Source of the DNA: DAOOVD01 sp035369845
Lineage (GTDB): Bacteria > Bacillota > Desulfotomaculia > Desulfotomaculales > Pelotomaculaceae
Direction: 5' to 3'
DNA length: 36,232 nucleotides
Assembly (NCBI GenBank): GCA_035369845.1
Contig: DAOOVD010000027.1
Span: forward strand, 1 to 36,232
The notes under the pieces were generated by a model. That model made no database searches. It was not told the origin of the DNA and worked only from the letters and a program-made list of their open reading frames with translations. Positions within the stretch are counted from its first letter, which is position 1. Each line of letters opens with the position of its first letter. A program made the position numbers and the translations under genes. Below are positions 16,860 through 25,304 of this stretch, piece after piece.

Positions 16860-17972
16860 ATGTCTTACAGGCTTTTCACCTGGCTGACATGTCTGATACT
16901 TGCCCTTTTCTTAATTTTTCATCTGATTCTTTATCAATACACAAAAGAAATTCTGTTCCTACCTGAAAAGGTTTTGAAGAGGTCGGCGGTCACCGGCAGA
17001 TGCGAGCCCTCCAGACACGTGGAAGTTACCGCGACAGGTGACCTGGCGCGACTCTCCCACCTTTACGGGCTGGGGGTTTACCGCACGGTAGCCGACACAT
17101 CGGACAGCAGGGGCTACTTGAACAAAGAGCATGTTGAAAACGCCTCATTTCCGGTGGTGGCGGCAGGCGACTCATTCATGTGGTATAACGGTGACGAAGG
17201 GCGTTTTACCTCCCTGCTGGAGAAAAAGATCGGAGCCGGTTGCTACAACATGTCCGCCAACGGGGTGGAAGACCCTTTTGCCTTTTTGCAGAGCGACCTG
17301 CAAAAAAGCGCTAAAGTGCTGGTATGGGAAGCCGGGGAAAGAACCATCACGGCCGATACTTTTAATCCCGCAAAGACCGGCTTTTACCGCGCGGAGGCGA
17401 AAAGGAAACTGGAATACCGCGACAACTGGGACGGAGAGAAAACTTTCAAATACCGTTTGAGAGTAATCAACTCCTCCAACATCAAGTTCCTCGTCAACAA
17501 CATATCATACGCCATCACCGGAAAACCGCTGCTCGGCAAGGTCAGCATAGCCAGGCTCAAAAACGGCCGGGACCTGATGTTTTACAAGGATGATCTGGCC
17601 TCTTTCGGCCGGCCCGGCAACCCTGGGGATTTAAAGCTTATCGTTGATTTCATCAGTTCCGTGGACAGAGAACTGAAGGATACCGGCACAACCCTCATCT
17701 TTTTCGCCGTCCCAGACAAGTACAACGCCTATTACGAACAAATTACCGACGACTGGAAAATTCAGCCCGACAGCGATTTTATCAGAAAACTGACGGGTGA
17801 ACTGCAAAAAAACAACGTTATTGCCATAAACCTGATTGACCCTTATAGAGATCGAATTAGGCAGGGGGCAGAACTGTACCACTTCGACGACACGCACTGG
17901 AACTGTAGCGGCGCCGAAATTGCCGCCGAACTGGTGGCGCAGGAAATAAAGAAGCGCGGATTGCTTGATTGA
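16860..17972 (+). CDS. AlgX/AlgJ-like SGNH-fold O-acetyltransferase
   Basis: The protein is 370 residues from ATG 16860, preceded by a very strong GGGAGGTGGGG site; an earlier in-frame ATG overlaps the MBOAT gene. One N-terminal membrane segment (about residues 8-26) should anchor it with the catalytic domain outside. The nucleophile block is VVAAGDSFMW (Ser105). The Asp-His pair is FDDTHWN, near residue 345. This matches the ALGX/AlgJ acetyltransferase layout, so it probably places acetyl groups on the glycan using acetyl passed by the MBOAT protein. It ends the left plus-strand gene run and faces a minus-strand amj-like gene. Confidence 0.83.
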   Translation: MSYRLFTWLTCLILALFLIFHLILYQYTKEILFLPEKVLKRSAVTGRCEPSRHVEVTATGDLARLSHLYGLGVYRTVADTSDSRGYLNKEHVENASFPVVAAGDSFMWYNGDEGRFTSLLEKKIGAGCYNMSANGVEDPFAFLQSDLQKSAKVLVWEAGERTITADTFNPAKTGFYRAEAKRKLEYRDNWDGEKTFKYRLRVINSSNIKFLVNNISYAITGKPLLGKVSIARLKNGRDLMFYKDDLASFGRPGNPGDLKLIVDFISSVDRELKDTGTTLIFFAVPDKYNAYYEQITDDWKIQPDSDFIRKLTGELQKNNVIAINLIDPYRDRIRQGAELYHFDDTHWNCSGAEIAAELVAQEIKKRGLLD

Positions 17973-18048
17973 TGCGCGCAGACATACGGACAATCACACG
18001 CGATATGCCCTGCAGCACCTGCACGGCGGCCGCATTTCCGCAAACACC

Positions 18049-18921
18049 TTACGCCAGTATCCCGACGACGAACCTGATAAAATACGCGCAGGGTAAAAAC
18101 GCCGCCTGGGCAGCCACGGTGCCCGCAAGACGGGTCAAGGCCAGATAAAAGGTCATCTGTTCGACATCCGCCTCCCCCCTGCTACCGTCAAGCGCTTCGT
18201 CGGTAATCGCAGACACCGCCGGTTCAACCACGACGGCTCCCAGGACAGTGGCGAAGCCGTTCACAATCATGGAAAGAGCCGTGGCGGTAGTCCGGAAATC
18301 GGGATACAGCGCCCCCGCGTAAAGCGCGGAGAGCATGCCGGTCGTGTAAAAACACGTCACTGCGATATTCATCAAAAGGAAATCTTTCGGTATGGAGAGT
18401 TTTCCGCCGGCCAGCCGTCTCAACGAACTGCACAGGCCCGGCCGGAGCGGGCGGCTGCGGCGCGGCAGCCGGGACAGGGACTTGACGAGTCCGACAAAGG
18501 TGCGCAGCGTCGACCCCGTTTCTTCAAAATAGCCGATGGCCTTTATAAAAACCCGGACGGAAAAGGGGATTAACAGTGCCCCCGCCAGTGTGCCTAGCGC
18601 AGCCGCAATCATCACAAACCGGCTCTCTTCGGCCAGAAGGAGTAGCTGCCTCCTGTAAGCTTCTTGGCACAACAGATGTTCTGCCGGCATAATGCCGCCG
18701 GCCAGGGCCGCCCCGGCGTTGATTTCCCGCTCTACAATGGAAGTGAGCAAGGGAATCTGAATGTTGTTGGAGACACTGGCCAGCAAGAAAATTATGTTGT
18801 ACAGGGAAAACGCGGTGAGCAGCCGCCGCGTGCGAACCCCGCTCAACCGCACGGCATAGGCCAGGGTGCTGATCAGGTGGATGATCACCGTCAACGCCAG
18901 CACAACCAGAAACTGATTCAT
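18049..18921 (-). CDS. Amj-family (DUF2837) putative lipid-linked glycan flippase, copy 1
   Basis: The protein is 290 residues with about six to seven hydrophobic segments. It reads AYAVRLSGVRTRRLLTAFSL near the N-terminus, NIIFLLASVSNNIQIPLLTS next, and YPDFRTTATALSMIVNG near the C-terminus, which I recognise as the Amj (YdaH) pattern. In Bacillus subtilis Amj is an alternative lipid II flippase that can replace MurJ. This copy stands alone on the minus strand between the O-acetylation pair and a GT2 gene, and a close paralogue lies at 23674-24534. A role in flipping the lipid-linked polysaccharide unit is inference; lipid II flipping is the alternative. Confidence 0.8.
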   Translation of the reverse strand: MNQFLVVLALTVIIHLISTLAYAVRLSGVRTRRLLTAFSLYNIIFLLASVSNNIQIPLLTSIVEREINAGAALAGGIMPAEHLLCQEAYRRQLLLLAEESRFVMIAAALGTLAGALLIPFSVRVFIKAIGYFEETGSTLRTFVGLVKSLSRLPRRSRPLRPGLCSSLRRLAGGKLSIPKDFLLMNIAVTCFYTTGMLSALYAGALYPDFRTTATALSMIVNGFATVLGAVVVEPAVSAITDEALDGSRGEADVEQMTFYLALTRLAGTVAAQAAFLPCAYFIRFVVGILA

Positions 18922-18980
18922 AACTATCCCCGTTTATCCGATGATTTGTCGCAGCACAAGCAGCAATAATTTGAATTGTA

Positions 18981-18997
18981 CCGCCGATATTTGGCGG
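18981..18997 (+). other. Short hairpin upstream of the GT2 gene
   Basis: CCGCC (18981-18985) pairs with GGCGG (18993-18997) across a 7-base AT-rich loop, directly before the CAAGGG ribosome-binding region of the gene starting at 19012. No T-run follows. A similar sequence (TACCGCCG, then TGGCGGCAAGG) occurs at 25273-25297. Confidence 0.4.
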
Positions 18998-19011
18998 CAA
19001 GGGTGAAACAA

Positions 19012-20052
19012 ATGTCCACACCGGAAACATCCGTGATCATTCCGAACTGGAACGGACGCAACCTTCTCAAAATCTGTCTCGCCTCCTTGAGACGCCAAAA
19101 CTACCGCGACTTTGAAATTATTATGGTGGACAACGGCTCGACCGACGGCTCCGTTCAGTTCGTCGAAACCTTCCACCCGGAGGTCAGGGTGGTTAAACTG
19201 CATACCAACAGAGGCTTTTGCGCGGCGGTAAACTGCGGTATAAAAACGGCCAGGGGGAAATACATAGCCCTGTTGAACAACGACACGGAGGCGGATCCGT
19301 CCTGGCTGGGCGAACTGGTGGGAGCGCTTAAGGACAACCCCGGTGTCGGGTTCTGCGCCTCCAAGATGATTAATTATTACCATAGAAACATCATCGACAA
19401 CGCAGGTGATGCTCTCTGCTACTACGGCTGCACCGTCGGAAGAAATGAGATCGATAGCGGGCAGTACGATCGGCCCAGGCTTCTCTTTTCCGCGTGTGCC
19501 GGAGCTGCCGCCTACCGGAAAGAAATGTTTTACAAGACGGGTTTTTTCGACGAGGATTTCTTCTGCTATTACGAAGACGTCGACCTCGGCATGCGGGCGC
19601 AGCTAATGGGCTACAAATGTCTATATGTCCCTACGGCGGTGGTTTACCATATGATCCAGGCTACATCCGGGCGGATTCCCGCCAAACGGTTTTTCTGGAC
19701 ACAGCGGAACATCATTCTCGTTCACCTGAAAAACATGCCGTTAAAATTGCTTTTGCAAATCATAGCCACCTTCATAATTCTGCACGCTTACGCCTCATTC
19801 ATTTACTTCGTCAAGACCGGGGATATAGCCACGGTAATAAGAGTCTACCTGAGTGCCGCCAGAATGGCGCCCTCCACGCTCGCCAAACGCAGGGAGATTC
19901 AGAAAAAAACGGCGGTGCCGGTCTCCTATATACGTTCCGTTACCGGCCCCTTCCCCTCCTGCGCCGACTATTTGCGCAAGCGCCTGGCAAAAGCCGGAGA
20001 TTTCTTAAAGCGCCGCATACTGCCAGGATTGAAAAAAAGAAAATCCCGGTGA
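19012..20052 (+). CDS. Family 2 glycosyltransferase (rhamnosyltransferase-like)
   Basis: The protein is 346 residues from ATG 19012, with AAGGG 8 bases upstream; an in-frame ATG at 18976 lacks such a site. The GT-A fold is clear: SVIIPNWNGRNLL, VDNGSTDGS, then LLNNDTEADPSWL as the metal-binding segment, and FFDEDFFCYYEDVDLGMR, the acceptor-side acidic block. One membrane or interface helix lies near residues 245-270 and the C-terminus is highly basic, so it probably works at the inner membrane face on a lipid-linked acceptor. It resembles GT2 rhamnosyltransferases, and rhamnose genes lie downstream, but the donor is not proven. It is the only plus-strand gene between two minus-strand blocks. 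Confidence 0.87.
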   Translation: MSTPETSVIIPNWNGRNLLKICLASLRRQNYRDFEIIMVDNGSTDGSVQFVETFHPEVRVVKLHTNRGFCAAVNCGIKTARGKYIALLNNDTEADPSWLGELVGALKDNPGVGFCASKMINYYHRNIIDNAGDALCYYGCTVGRNEIDSGQYDRPRLLFSACAGAAAYRKEMFYKTGFFDEDFFCYYEDVDLGMRAQLMGYKCLYVPTAVVYHMIQATSGRIPAKRFFWTQRNIILVHLKNMPLKLLLQIIATFIILHAYASFIYFVKTGDIATVIRVYLSAARMAPSTLAKRREIQKKTAVPVSYIRSVTGPFPSCADYLRKRLAKAGDFLKRRILPGLKKRKSR

Positions 20053-20056
20053 ATTC

Positions 20057-20377
20057 TTACAGCTTCCTGGCCAAAACGGCATGGTCCAAATACAGGCGTT
20101 CGTTTCGCGGCAATACCTTTTGCATGAGCAAGCCGGCAATTTGAACAGGAGCACACAAAAAAGCCGTGACGAACATGTTCCACAGGCGGCTGCGCCGTGC
20201 AGCAACCCCGTACAGGTACACGGAAGCCATCTGCGCCAAAGCGGCGTGGTACCCGGAAGTCTGTCTGTGCTCGATTATCTCGAATCCGGATAGGGTTATC
20301 ATTTTTTCCAGGCCGAACCTGGTAAACCTGACATAGTCGCGCGGCTGCTCGTGTTCCTCCCCAATTCTTTTTCTCAC
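20057..20377 (-). pseudogene. C-terminal remnant of a type-11 SAM methyltransferase
   Basis: The frame of 106 codons begins at GTG 20377, 5 bases after AAAGGTG. It reads GEEHEQPRDYVRFTRFGLEK, the C-terminal third of Methyltransf_11-type enzymes, and ends with LYLDHAVLARKL. The SAM-binding half is absent. The remnant is in the same frame as the preceding FkbM gene and is separated from it by one TAA (20399-20401) and seven codons. A deletion that joined two methyltransferase genes would explain this. It might still be translated, but it cannot bind SAM alone as far as can be seen. Confidence 0.65.
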
Positions 20378-20398
20378 TCGATCACCTTTGACTGTTTT

Positions 20399-21256
20399 TT
20401 ATGTGAACACGGCGCCCTGATTCTGGGAAACCCCTTTTTCATGAACGGAAAAGCCCGTATATTCAAAACTGTAGTCCGGGCGGATTGCCAGCACTCTTTC
20501 GGTTATCACCCGGTGATCATCGGGCAAATGATATGTGCAGATAAACATTTTCGGCTTGTTCCTGTAAATCACATTTTTAGCGGCAATCAGAGCTTCGCGT
20601 TCGGCTCCCTCGATGTCCATTTTGATGAAATCAATCCTGTCAATCTCCAAATCCCGCATCACATCATCGATCCCGGCTACTTCAACAACGGCCTGAGCTG
20701 CGGATTCAACCCCGTCCAGCAGAGAATGCCCGACCCCACTGCCGGTGAGATTCAAAACCATCTCCCCGGAACTGCTCCATACCCCTTTCTCAACCAGGAC
20801 GACCCTGCCGCAGCCGATATACCCGGAAAGATTGCGTCTGATGCACTCGCAGTTCCTCTTTTCCGGTTCGAAAACGACGACCTTCCCGGCGCCCTTGTCT
20901 AAACACCACAACGTAAACAGGCCTATGTATCCCCCGCAGTCCAGCACGTTATCCCCCCGGGAAACCAGATCCCCGATATATGTGTTGTGGTATACGTCGC
21001 GGTCGAACAAAAAGCGGTCGATATCACACCCCGGGTCGTCCTGCAGCGGTATCCACAAGTCCGGCAGGCAGCCGCTCCTGTAGAGTCCGATGCCTGCCTG
21101 CGCGTCTTCTTCGATCAAAGAAAACTGAACCGGCTGAAACAGAGGCAAATTGAATAAAACTCTGAAAACCTGCTTCCATCCGATTCTGTTCAGCTCCCCG
21201 CAGAGTTTTGCCCGAACGAAATTTGCACACCATATCAACTTTTGTATTTTCTTCAT
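20399..21256 (-). CDS. FkbM-family methyltransferase
   Basis: The protein is 285 residues, starting 16 bases after the upstream epimerase gene. The SAM core is NVLDCGGYIGLFTLWCL with VVVFEPEKRNCE. The FkbM signature follows as IDRIDFIKMDIEGAEREAL. The N-terminal hundred residues are a less conserved cap. Members of this family O-methylate sugars or other small molecules, and in glycan loci they usually methylate a terminal or internal sugar hydroxyl. The last gene of the minus-strand run, a methyltransferase remnant, follows in the same frame. Confidence 0.87.
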   Translation of the reverse strand: MKKIQKLIWCANFVRAKLCGELNRIGWKQVFRVLFNLPLFQPVQFSLIEEDAQAGIGLYRSGCLPDLWIPLQDDPGCDIDRFLFDRDVYHNTYIGDLVSRGDNVLDCGGYIGLFTLWCLDKGAGKVVVFEPEKRNCECIRRNLSGYIGCGRVVLVEKGVWSSSGEMVLNLTGSGVGHSLLDGVESAAQAVVEVAGIDDVMRDLEIDRIDFIKMDIEGAEREALIAAKNVIYRNKPKMFICTYHLPDDHRVITERVLAIRPDYSFEYTGFSVHEKGVSQNQGAVFT

Positions 21257-21272
21257 CTTTTCAACAACCCCG

Positions 21273-22253
21273 TTATTTTACCGTCTTGCAGCCGGATAAT
21301 GAGTCAACGGGCAGCCGTCCAGTTTCAAAAGCCAGTCTCATAGCTTCGTAAGTCATTCTGACGCCGTCCTCGATACTTACCGCGGGAAACCAGCCCAAAT
21401 ACTCTCCCGCCTTGCTGATGTCGAGACAAATGCTGGGAACGTCACAGGACCTGGGCGGATGGTATCTTTTGACGCACTTTTTCCCGGTACAACTCTCCAG
21501 AATATCTATCAACCGGTTGATGCTGGTCCCAACTCCGGAGCCGATGTTGAATACGCGCTCCCCCCCCTCGTAACGAACGGAACTGATAAATGCCGACACG
21601 ACGTCATCTATATACACGAAGTCCCTTACCACCTCTCCGTTCCCCCATATATTCAATGGAGTTCCTTCCAGGATGTTTTTTATGAACGCGGTTACAACCC
21701 CCTGTGAAAAGCCCCTTGATTTGGGTCCGTACGGGTTGGCCAGCCTGAGCACTATATACTTCAAACCGTATTTTTTTTCAAAGACGTGCAGGTACTTTTC
21801 CACGGCCAGTTTCGTCACACCGTAAGAACAGATTGGCTGAACGGGAAAGTCTTCCCTGACTGTGGCGCCCGGCTGAATTCCGTACACCGTCCCTCCGGAA
21901 GAAGGAAAGATTACCTTCTTGACCTTGTGCTTGACGCACAGCGACAGTATCTTAACGGTACCGGCCAGATTAGAGGTGATATCGTAAACGGCATCCTCGT
22001 CCGATGTGGCCGGCGTGGTGGTACAGGCCAAATGAAAAAGCACATCGGTATCGCTAATCACTTCCTCCGCCAGCGAACCGTCGGCGATGTCACCCGTATA
22101 AAACCGCATCCCGTCTCCCAATCCGTCCAGCAGGCTGTTGTCGAAAGTGCGGTCAAAAGCGTTGACACGGCAGCCTGAACCGGCCAGTTCCCTGCACAGG
22201 TAGCCGCCGATGAAACCGTTGGCGCCAAGAACCGTAAACTTTTCACTCTTCAA
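21273..22253 (-). CDS. NAD-dependent nucleotide-sugar epimerase (extended SDR)
   Basis: The protein is 326 residues starting at TTG 22253, which overlaps the upstream stop as TTGA; GGGAGGT lies about 12 bases upstream. The NAD-binding motif is VLGANGFIGGYL, a slight variant of GGxGxxG. The catalytic residues are the SSGGTVYG segment and YGVTK. RDFVYIDDVVSAFI and VFNIGSGVGTSI are standard for UDP-hexose epimerases. It likely makes a UDP-sugar for one of the GT4 enzymes beside it; the sugar is unknown. Confidence 0.86.
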   Translation of the reverse strand: MKSEKFTVLGANGFIGGYLCRELAGSGCRVNAFDRTFDNSLLDGLGDGMRFYTGDIADGSLAEEVISDTDVLFHLACTTTPATSDEDAVYDITSNLAGTVKILSLCVKHKVKKVIFPSSGGTVYGIQPGATVREDFPVQPICSYGVTKLAVEKYLHVFEKKYGLKYIVLRLANPYGPKSRGFSQGVVTAFIKNILEGTPLNIWGNGEVVRDFVYIDDVVSAFISSVRYEGGERVFNIGSGVGTSINRLIDILESCTGKKCVKRYHPPRSCDVPSICLDISKAGEYLGWFPAVSIEDGVRMTYEAMRLAFETGRLPVDSLSGCKTVK

Positions 22254-23632
22254 AACTCCGACGTTACCTCCCTGCCGTGTTTCCCGTTATAGAAACCCGC
22301 GATTTTTCCGGCGACCTCCCCGTATATCTCTTCCAACCCGTCCACGTAATCGGAAACGGATTTGGGAGGCACGGAATTTGCCGAGAGAACCTTGAGAAGC
22401 GCCCTGTCTTCGCAGATGCGTCTTATCAAACCGGCCAACTGCTCCGCATTTCCCTTCTCAAACAGCAGTCCGTTTTCCTCATGCTTGATTACCTCCGTCA
22501 TGCCGCCGAGATTGGTAGCGATAACGGGTGTTTTTGCCGCCTGCGCCGAATAAATTACCAGCGGCGTGTTTTCATACCACAGCGAAGGTACGACAAGGCA
22601 GTCCAGTTGTGAAAAAATGCGGCCTATTTCCTTGTTTGAAAACGTTCCGCAAAAACGAATCCGTCCGTCGCCGCCGGCAATTTCCCTTAAGCGTGAGGCA
22701 TACGCGGGAACGTCTTCAAGTCTTCCATACACGAACACTTCCAGGGGCAAATCTTCCGGCAAAAGCCTCACCGCCTCCAGCAATACATGGGCCCCTTTGT
22801 GTTCCGCAATAGTCCCGATAAATCCCAGGCGGATTTTTCCGGCAGGCGATTTGAGCGGACAATCCCCGATATAGCTCAAATTGACGCCGTAAGGCACAAA
22901 GCGGATTTTTTCCGGCGCTGCGCCGTGCTTTGAGAGAACATTCCGCATCAGTTGAGTAGGTACAAGAATCCTGTCGATCAGATCGACGGCTCTTCTGAGA
23001 AAATCCTTTCTCAGCAACAGAGCGCGCATCAGGGGCAAATAATGCTTCTCGGGCCACCACTTCCGCCCGCCCAGCCACAAAACCAGTCTCGTCAGCCACT
23101 CCGGCATCAGCTTGAGATAGTTCCTGTTCAGCATGTGGGCCAGGCAGTTCGCCCCGTTGCTGTTCGGTCCGTCACACATGGAATGGTCCGGCAGGAGGAG
23201 CTGGCATTTGGGGCAGACAAGCCAGAAGTCCGTAGCGGTAAAGACAGTCGGCAGATGATGCCTTGCGCATTCGGTAATGAGAGATGCGGACAGGTTGCCC
23301 AGATGAAAACAGTGCACGAGATCCGGTTTTTGACTTTCCAAAAGATCTTTGAAATGCCATCCAAAAACCGTGTTGTTGTACTCGAACTCCCAATACCTGT
23401 AACGGTCCGTCAGCGGAAGATAATAGTGGTAAAACCGCCGTACCGGAACGCCGTCATAGACATAATTGTCGAACTCCCCTGAAGAGTCCGGTTCCCCGGT
23501 TGGAGGGTGCCCGGTCCACACCTCAACCTGATGGCCGCGTCTCGTCAGTTCTCTGGCAGTTTCAAAAGACAGTATTTCCGTGCCGGCAAAAAACTCCGGC
23601 AGAAACTGGTGGACTGTAATGATGATTTTCAA
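22250..23632 (-). CDS. Family 4 glycosyltransferase (GT-B fold)
   Basis: The protein is 460 residues from TTG 23632, placed by an AAGGGGG site and by the first recognisable strand (KIIITVHQFLPEFFAGTE); the open frame runs further upstream but there overlaps the amj-like gene. The C-terminal GT-B domain holds RLGFIGTIAEHKGAHVLLEA and the donor-binding VVPSLWYENTPLVIYSAQAA with the conserved Glu pair, then GLLFEKGNAEQLA. The N-terminal domain has a short Cys-containing insert (LVCPKCQLLL) common in this subgroup. It should add one sugar to the lipid-linked chain in the cytoplasm. Confidence 0.87.
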   Translation of the reverse strand: MKIIITVHQFLPEFFAGTEILSFETARELTRRGHQVEVWTGHPPTGEPDSSGEFDNYVYDGVPVRRFYHYYLPLTDRYRYWEFEYNNTVFGWHFKDLLESQKPDLVHCFHLGNLSASLITECARHHLPTVFTATDFWLVCPKCQLLLPDHSMCDGPNSNGANCLAHMLNRNYLKLMPEWLTRLVLWLGGRKWWPEKHYLPLMRALLLRKDFLRRAVDLIDRILVPTQLMRNVLSKHGAAPEKIRFVPYGVNLSYIGDCPLKSPAGKIRLGFIGTIAEHKGAHVLLEAVRLLPEDLPLEVFVYGRLEDVPAYASRLREIAGGDGRIRFCGTFSNKEIGRIFSQLDCLVVPSLWYENTPLVIYSAQAAKTPVIATNLGGMTEVIKHEENGLLFEKGNAEQLAGLIRRICEDRALLKVLSANSVPPKSVSDYVDGLEEIYGEVAGKIAGFYNGKHGREVTSEF

Positions 23633-23673
23633 AAACGGATATCCCCCTTGCTTTTTCCGGCGCCCAATACGGG

Positions 23674-24534
23674 CTATGCCAGAAGCCTCGCAAAATATTC
23701 TACCAGGTAAGCGCAGGGCAGAAAAAAGACCTGGGCGAAAACGGTTCCCAGTAAACGGGTCAGCGCCATGCAAAGGGTGAGTTGCTTGATGTCCGTCTCG
23801 TTCCTGGCCCCGCACATGGCCTGATCGGTAATAGCCGACAAAACAGGCTCGACCACCACTGACCCGATTACAACGGCAAACCCGTTGACAATTACCGAAA
23901 GCGACGTCGCTGTAGAACGGAAATCGGGAAACATCGCCCCCGCGTAAAGGGCCGAGAGCACCCCGGTGGTGTAAAACCCGGTGACAACGATATTGATCAG
24001 CAAAATATTTTTGGGAATTGCCATCCTCTTTTTAATCAGAAGCGCGGCCGGCCGGAAGCGGGGCAGGGCGGCGCCGGCCCGCCGCCACGGCAAAGAAAAA
24101 AAAAGTCTCACGAAGACAACCGGTACCGAGCCAACCTCTTCAAAGATGCGGATTGCCCTGATAAAAACCCGCACCACGGCAGGAATCATGAGCGCGCCCG
24201 CCGCCGTTCCCGCCGTTGACGCGAACATGACCAGCCTCAGCTTGCCCTCCAGCAAAATAAGCTGTTCCTTATATGTTTCCGCACAGGGCAGCTGGCCGGC
24301 CGGCGCCACGCCCGCCTGCATCGTGCCGGCCTTTATGGCATGCTCTATTACCGACGTCAGCAGGGGCGCCTGAATCACATTGGACGCACTGGCCAGAAGA
24401 TAGACCACGTTGAAAATGGAAATTGCCGTAAACAGCCGCCCCGTCCGCAAACCGGCCAGCCTGATTGAGTAATGGAAGGTGATAATCATATGAATGAATG
24501 CCGTTAGAATCGTAACCGGCAAGAGGCGGTCCAT
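23674..24534 (-). CDS. Amj-family (DUF2837) putative lipid-linked glycan flippase, copy 2
   Basis: The protein is 286 residues from ATG 24534 (an in-frame start at 24576 would add a polar leader and overlap the upstream gene). The ribosome-binding site is GAAAGG. It is a clear paralogue of the protein at 18049-18921: both share ALYAGA..PDFR.TAT.LS, IVNGFA and VVEP..SAITD in the C-terminal half, and the RLxGxRTxRL start. Unlike copy 1 it is embedded in the operon, between an acetyltransferase and a GT4 gene, 42 bases from the latter. This placement argues for a job in this glycan pathway rather than general lipid II flipping (inference). Confidence 0.8.
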   Translation of the reverse strand: MDRLLPVTILTAFIHMIITFHYSIRLAGLRTGRLFTAISIFNVVYLLASASNVIQAPLLTSVIEHAIKAGTMQAGVAPAGQLPCAETYKEQLILLEGKLRLVMFASTAGTAAGALMIPAVVRVFIRAIRIFEEVGSVPVVFVRLFFSLPWRRAGAALPRFRPAALLIKKRMAIPKNILLINIVVTGFYTTGVLSALYAGAMFPDFRSTATSLSVIVNGFAVVIGSVVVEPVLSAITDQAMCGARNETDIKQLTLCMALTRLLGTVFAQVFFLPCAYLVEYFARLLA

Positions 24535-24550
24535 AACCTTTCGTCCCTTG

Positions 24551-25246
24551 TTAAAACAAGTCTTTTTTTTCAGCAAACGGGCCGTGGGAATCCGTTTCCT
24601 CCCCGCCGCGGCCGGTCATCCGGCCGTAAAGACTGCAAAACTTGTCAATTTCGCTGCTGCAAAGTATTCCCACCCTTGCTGTAACCGTTTCCGGGGGCCA
24701 TTCCCACCATTTAATCCTCAAAAGCCGCTCGATTTGACTGTCCGAAAACCTCATTTTTACCACTCTTCCGGGGTTTCCCGCCACTATCGCGTATGGAGGA
24801 ACCGCCCTGGTTACCACCGTCTGCGCACCGATCACCGCCCCGGTGCCGATTTCCACCCCCGAAAGGATGGTGGCCCCGTGCCCGATCCATACGTCATGGC
24901 CGATTACCACGTCGCCCTTTGATGCCACCACCCCCTCTTCGGGCCATTCCACCATCCCGTACATAAGCCGGATGGGGAAGGTGGTTATCCAGTCCGTACG
25001 GTGGTTACCCCCGACGAAAATGGTCACCCCTTCTGCTATGGAACAGTACGAGCCAATCGTCACCTTGTTTTTGTCTCCGGGAAAACAGACAATCCGCGGC
25101 ATACCGTAGGTATAGGCTCCCACCGAAACGATGCCCCGTTCCTTTGCCTCCGCAAACTGCTTTCTGATCTCCGTCTCCAGAAATTTCTTATACATTTCAG
25201 ACAGCTTCCGGTAAAGCCATCTTCTTAACAAGACCCGCACAGGCAT
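24551..25246 (-). CDS. CatB/XAT-type hexapeptide O-acetyltransferase
   Basis: The protein is 231 residues. It is a left-handed beta-helix acetyltransferase: VTIGSYCSIAEGVTIFVGG followed by NHRTDWITTFP, whose His is the catalytic residue in CatB relatives. Further hexapeptide turns follow (VVIGHDVWIGHGATIL, IGTGAVIGAQTVV), and the family ending VPPYAIVAGNPGRVVK. It probably moves acetyl from acetyl-CoA to a sugar in the cytoplasm, a second acetylation route beside the MBOAT/SGNH pair. The ATG follows an AGGGGG stretch almost directly. Confidence 0.88.
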   Translation of the reverse strand: MPVRVLLRRWLYRKLSEMYKKFLETEIRKQFAEAKERGIVSVGAYTYGMPRIVCFPGDKNKVTIGSYCSIAEGVTIFVGGNHRTDWITTFPIRLMYGMVEWPEEGVVASKGDVVIGHDVWIGHGATILSGVEIGTGAVIGAQTVVTRAVPPYAIVAGNPGRVVKMRFSDSQIERLLRIKWWEWPPETVTARVGILCSSEIDKFCSLYGRMTGRGGEETDSHGPFAEKKDLF

Positions 25247-25274
25247 CCCCCTGAAAGCGCAGCAGATTGAGATA

Positions 25275-25304
25275 CCGCCGCCTCTGTGGCGGCAAGGTTT
25301 TTTT
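25275..25304 (+). other. GC hairpin between two minus-strand genes
   Basis: GCCGCC (25277-25282) pairs with GGCGGC (25288-25293) over a 5-base loop. On the plus strand it is followed by AAGG and seven Ts (25298-25304), which looks like an intrinsic terminator for antisense transcription. On the minus strand, where the genes run, no T-run follows the stem, so it should not stop the operon and may act on mRNA stability. Confidence 0.45.
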
